A DNA stretch of 8,985 bases from assembly GCF_000173615.1 (NCBI RefSeq), contig NZ_ABZS01000054.1, positions 1-8,985 of the forward strand, read 5' to 3'. Source of the stretch: Sulfurihydrogenibium yellowstonense SS-5 (GTDB lineage Bacteria; Aquificota; Aquificia; Aquificales; Hydrogenothermaceae). The notes beneath the pieces were generated by a model. The model did no database searches, had not been told where the DNA came from, and worked only from the letters and a program-made list of their open reading frames with translations. Shown piece by piece: positions 6,797-8,985 of the stretch (positions within the stretch are counted from its first letter, which is position 1; each line of letters opens with the position of its first letter). The position numbers and the translations under genes were made by a program.

Positions 6797-7243
6797 ATGA
6801 AGCTTAAAAGCTTTTTTTTGATTTTTATATTAACTTTGTTTGGCATTTCAAATGCAGAAATAAACTGGGTCCCTCTTGATAAAGCTTTTGAAATAGCAAA
6901 AAAAGAGAATAAGCTTGTTTTTATGTATATTTACTCACCATCTTGTCATTACTGTGACATGATGGATTTTAACGTATTTGACAGTAGAAAAGTTGAAGAC
7001 ATGCTAAATAAGCAGTTTGTTCCTGTAAAATTAAGAAAATGCAGTAAAGAAGGTGTAGAGTTTAGAAAAAAATACGGATTTGTAGGAACACCAATGTTTT
7101 ATTTCTTAGAACCGGATGGAAAGAAAATTAAAGCAATCTTTGGAGCCTGGGAAGAAAAAGATTTTGTTAAAATTTTAGAGTATTTCTCATCCGGAAGTTA
7201 TAAAACGATGGATATGAACGAATTTTTTATGAAAACAAATTAG
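6797..7243 (+). CDS. Periplasmic thioredoxin-fold protein, SoxW-like
   Basis: This exported thiol-disulfide protein probably keeps Sox thiols or heme-site cysteines reduced. Its 148 residues start with a clear signal peptide (KSFFLIFILTLFGISNA, cleavage after residue 20). The active-site motif is Cys50-His-Tyr-Cys53 in YSPSCHYCDMM, and the cis-proline is Pro99 in VGTPMFYF. A further Cys82 lies in the middle. The layout (WVPLDKAFEIAKKENK before the active site, FGAWEEKDFVKIL near the end) is that of the thioredoxin_7/SoxW-type group rather than classical TrxA. It lies between soxX and soxY, with AGGAG overlapping the end of soxX as ribosome site. Its position fits a role in reducing oxidised SoxY, but the substrate is inferred from context. 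Confidence 0.78.
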   Translation: MKLKSFFLIFILTLFGISNAEINWVPLDKAFEIAKKENKLVFMYIYSPSCHYCDMMDFNVFDSRKVEDMLNKQFVPVKLRKCSKEGVEFRKKYGFVGTPMFYFLEPDGKKIKAIFGAWEEKDFVKILEYFSSGSYKTMDMNEFFMKTN

Positions 7244-7254
7244 GAGGTATTTTT

Positions 7255-7734
7255 ATGAACAGAAGAGAGCTTTTAAAAGGAGCAGCGTTGGCTGTTTCCG
7301 GTCTAACGTTCGGCAGCTCATTATTAACTGATGTCTTTGCTGTTGAGCTTGCAGATGCACCACCACCAAAAAAATCTTATGAAGAAGCATTAAAAGAAAT
7401 TACCGGCGGAAAAACAGTTGCTGATTCAGACAAAGTAAAGCTTATTGCTCCGGAGATTGCAGAAAACGGGGCTGTTGTACCGGTTACTGTAGAAGTAGAG
7501 CTACCAATAGAGCAGGTTAAAGCGATCCATATTTTAGCAGATAAAAACCATAATGCTCGTACAATGAGCGTTGAGCTTACTCCAGCTAACGGAAAGGCTT
7601 ACATATCAACGAGAATAAGACTTGCAGAATCTATGAACGTTGTCGCTATAGCACAGCTTGCAGATGGTAGCTTCATTAAAGCACAGAAGCCTGTAAAAGT
7701 TACAATAGGGCGGATGTGGATAATCAATAATTAA
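7255..7734 (+). CDS. soxY: Sulfur carrier subunit SoxY, C-terminal GGCG motif lost by a +1 frame change
   Basis: SoxY carries sulfur intermediates on a cysteine near its C-terminus in the periplasmic SoxYZ complex. The N-terminal twin-arginine motif (NRRELLKG at 2-9) and a hydrophobic stretch to about 30 are normal. The body (SYEEALKEITGGK, VPVTVEVELPI, IHILADKNHNARTMSVEL, STRIRLAESMNVVAIAQLADG) is clearly SoxY. As read, the protein ends VKVTIGRMWIINN with 159 residues and contains no cysteine. In the +1 frame, GGC-GGA-TGT-GGA-TAA (7709-7723) encodes GGCG-stop, exactly the expected ending after VTI. A single extra base in the GGG at 7708-7710 explains this. The ribosome site is GGAGG seven bases upstream, overlapping the thioredoxin stop; soxZ follows. 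As annotated the product would be inactive unless the frame is corrected or recoded. Confidence 0.88.
   Translation: MNRRELLKGAALAVSGLTFGSSLLTDVFAVELADAPPPKKSYEEALKEITGGKTVADSDKVKLIAPEIAENGAVVPVTVEVELPIEQVKAIHILADKNHNARTMSVELTPANGKAYISTRIRLAESMNVVAIAQLADGSFIKAQKPVKVTIGRMWIINN
7705..7723 (+). other. Frameshift site at the soxY C-terminus
   Basis: In the soxY frame the codons are ATA GGG CGG ATG TGG ATA A; one base further on they read GGC GGA TGT GGA TAA. A +1 slip of the tRNA on GGG to GGC, at a CGG codon that is rare in such AT-rich DNA, would yield TIGGCG and stop at 7723. Removal of one G at the DNA level gives the same protein. The sequence alone cannot separate recoding, mutation and sequencing error. 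Confidence 0.7.
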
Positions 7735-7747
7735 GGAGGATTAAAAG

Positions 7748-8077
7748 ATGCCAAAAACAGCAATGGTAAAAATAGAACCAAAAGATTACAAAAAAGATGA
7801 CTTGATAAAAGTTAATACGGTTATTATGCACCCAATGGATACAGGTTTAGTAAAAGACAAAGAATCAGGAAAGTATATTGCAGCTTACCACATTACAGAC
7901 GTAGAAGTGTATTATGGAAATGAAAGAATTACTACCATGAAACTTTCTGGTTCTGTAAGTGCTAACCCGTTTATATCCTTCTATGTAAAAGCTACTAAAA
8001 CTGCACCTTTAAAAATCGTTTGGAAAGATAACAAAGGAGATGTTACAGAAAAAGTAATCGATATAAACGTCGGATAA
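7748..8077 (+). CDS. soxZ: Sulfur carrier subunit SoxZ
   Basis: SoxZ is the partner that binds SoxY and presents its C-terminal arm to the other Sox enzymes. The 109-residue protein is full length for the family, with no signal peptide; it is thought to ride out with the Tat-exported SoxY. Recognisable segments are VNTVIMHPMDTGLVKD near 22-37, YIAAYHITDVEVYYG, and SVSANPFISFYVKA near 69-82, ending in KIVWKDNKGD. It contains no cysteine, as is usual. GGAGGA at 7735, eight bases before ATG, is the ribosome site. It lies 13 bases after the soxY stop as read, or 24 bases after the stop of the corrected frame. A terminator-like hairpin follows directly. Confidence 0.92.
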   Translation: MPKTAMVKIEPKDYKKDDLIKVNTVIMHPMDTGLVKDKESGKYIAAYHITDVEVYYGNERITTMKLSGSVSANPFISFYVKATKTAPLKIVWKDNKGDVTEKVIDINVG

Positions 8078-8085
8078 TCTCGGCT

Positions 8086-8112
8086 GAGGGCTATAATAGC
8101 CCTCTCTTTTTT
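8086..8112 (+). terminator. Hairpin terminator or attenuator inside the sox operon
   Basis: GAGGGCTA and TAGCCCTC form a perfect 8-base-pair stem around TAA, followed by TC and six T. It lies between soxZ and soxA, with only 27 bases left before the soxA start and no promoter visible there. Partial read-through would give more SoxYZ carrier than SoxA and SoxB. Confidence 0.85.
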
Positions 8113-8139
8113 AAATTCTTTGAGGGAGGAAAATTGGCT

Positions 8140-8733
8140 ATGAAATTAAAGGGTAAACTATTGCTTTTTGGAGCATTGGCTTTAGCTTCGGCATTTGGCA
8201 TAAATGAAGCAATTTCGCAAGAAGCTGGACAAGCTATATCAGAGGAAGACTTAGCATTATATAAAACCGGGATAAATCCGGGAGAAGTTTTTGCTCAGGA
8301 AGTTGGCGGAAAGCTGTTTAATACGCCAATGGGGAAATCAAATAAATCCTGTGCATCTTGCCACAGTGAAGAAAAGCTTAAAAAAGCTGTCGGAACTTAT
8401 CCAAAATACAACGAAAAATTAAACGCTGTAATATCACTACAGCAAAGAATTCAGATGTGTCAAAAACTAAACCAAGGCGTTGAAAACCCTTTCCCGCTTA
8501 AAAGTGAAGAAAACACTGCATTACTTACATATTTAAAGTATATAGCATCCGGAGAAAAAATTAACGTAGATACATCATCCAACCCGGTTGTTAAAGAGTA
8601 CTATGATTATGGAAAGTATGTGTTTGAATTAAAAAGAGGAAAAAGAAATTTGTCGTGCCAAACCTGCCATGAATATTTCAAGAAGAGAGCTGTTTCATCT
8701 TGCTGCAATAGCAGGACTGTCTTTAACAGCTGA
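8140..8733 (+). CDS. soxA: Sulfur-oxidation cytochrome SoxA, C-terminally truncated
   Basis: SoxA is the catalytic diheme subunit of SoxXA, joining thiosulfate to the SoxY cysteine. From ATG 8140 (GGAGG ten bases upstream) the protein has 197 residues. It has a Sec signal peptide (KGKLLLFGALALASAFG), heme site 1 Cys71-Ala-Ser-Cys74-His75, its likely distal ligand Cys107 in QQRIQMCQ, and heme site 2 Cys173-Gln-Thr-Cys176-His177 in RGKRNLSCQTCHE. Normal SoxA continues for about 70-100 residues, including the cysteine that ligates the active-site heme 2 (Cys222 in the Rhodovulum enzyme, from memory). Here the frame instead runs 65 bases into the soxB start and ends in an unrelated tail, KKRAVSSCCNSRTVFNS. 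The protein as read should not be functional. A deletion or misassembly is the simplest cause. An in-frame TTG at 8134 is an alternative, less likely start. Confidence 0.85.
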   Translation: MKLKGKLLLFGALALASAFGINEAISQEAGQAISEEDLALYKTGINPGEVFAQEVGGKLFNTPMGKSNKSCASCHSEEKLKKAVGTYPKYNEKLNAVISLQQRIQMCQKLNQGVENPFPLKSEENTALLTYLKYIASGEKINVDTSSNPVVKEYYDYGKYVFELKRGKRNLSCQTCHEYFKKRAVSSCCNSRTVFNS

Positions 8734-8985
8734 AGATGTTTTTGCAAAATTAAACGATTTAAACCCGGAAAAACTATTTGAGTTTAAACCCGTCGGAAAC
8801 GTTACACTGTTACATATATGCGATATGCATGCACACCTTAAACCGCTCTACTGGAGAGAACCATCTACGCTAATTTCAGCAAGGGAGCTAATAGGAACTC
8901 CTGGATTTTTATGCGGCAAGGCATTTTTAAAATACTACGGCATAAAGCCAAATACAATGAGAGCTTACTTTGATACTTACATCGG
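8669..8985 (+). CDS. soxB: Sulfate thiol esterase (sulfohydrolase) SoxB, N-terminal part, cut by window edge
   Basis: SoxB hydrolyses the sulfate group from sulfur carried on the SoxY cysteine; it is a periplasmic di-manganese enzyme of the metallophosphatase/5'-nucleotidase fold. About 105 residues are present. A twin-arginine motif (NISRRELFHLAAIAG) opens the protein. Then come the metal-binding HICDMHAHLKPLYWREP segment near 49-65 with its DxH pair, and the SoxB-typical GKAFLKYYGIKPN near 83-95. The frame stays open to the right edge. The ATG at 8669 lies inside the soxA CAT codon for the second heme histidine, and no ribosome site stands within the 20 bases before it (the nearest purine-rich run is around 8637-8647). 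This is abnormal next to the strong GGAGG sites of the other genes, and supports loss of the original soxA-soxB junction. Confidence 0.9.
   Translation, partial: MNISRRELFHLAAIAGLSLTAEDVFAKLNDLNPEKLFEFKPVGNVTLLHICDMHAHLKPLYWREPSTLISARELIGTPGFLCGKAFLKYYGIKPNTMRAYFDTYI

Noticed and set aside
8134..8139. TTG 8134 as the soxA start
   Set aside because: It is only four bases from GGAGG and adds two residues; ATG 8140 is preferred, though the TTG cannot be fully excluded.

Overview
The window looks like chromosomal DNA from a thermophilic, sulfur-oxidising member of the Aquificales, most likely Sulfurihydrogenibium or a close relative. The reasons are low G+C, strong GGAGG ribosome sites, frequent TTG starts, Tat-exported flavocytochrome c sulfide dehydrogenase (FCSD) flavoproteins and a sox cluster in the order soxX, thioredoxin, soxY, soxZ, soxA, soxB. 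The genus is inferred from gene content, not from a database match.

Layout. Positions 1-2024 (minus strand) hold an rph-purA unit: RNase PH followed 13 bases later by adenylosuccinate synthetase, which runs off the left edge. Both use TTG starts. Positions 2025-2742 have no intact gene. They hold the likely rph promoter, a degenerate palindromic repeat, the wreck of a small coiled-coil/membrane protein gene (2233-2542) and a near-consensus housekeeping promoter (2678-2706). Positions 2743-4119 are a single-gene unit for a Tat-exported FCSD flavoprotein, closed by a rho-independent terminator. Positions 4171-6139 hold a Tat-exported Rieske protein overlapping a second FCSD flavoprotein by 26 bases. 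Between 6141 and 6268 lies what looks like sigma-54 control: two identical 16-base dyads 21 bases apart, an IHF-like site and a -24/-12 element. The sox genes follow from 6269 to the right edge.

How the genes work together. All products from 2743 onward appear to act in the periplasm. The FCSD proteins would oxidise sulfide to elemental sulfur or polysulfide. SoxXA would load thiosulfate sulfur onto the C-terminal cysteine of SoxY in the SoxYZ carrier, SoxB would hydrolyse the sulfate group off, and the thioredoxin would keep thiols reduced. Electrons pass to cytochromes and, perhaps for the second FCSD, to the Rieske protein.

Main surprises. First, soxY as read has no cysteine at all. A single extra base at 7708-7710 moves the expected GGC-GGA-TGT-GGA-TAA ending out of frame, which could be a sequence error, a mutation or +1 recoding. 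Second, soxA stops just after its second heme motif because its reading frame runs into the start of soxB. The C-terminal part with the active-site heme ligand is missing, and soxB has no ribosome site at its usual place, as if about 70-100 codons plus the intergenic region were deleted or mis-assembled. Third, the sox operon appears to be under sigma-54/enhancer-binding-protein control. Fourth, a Rieske protein is coupled to an FCSD flavoprotein. No RNA gene, insertion sequence or CRISPR array was seen.
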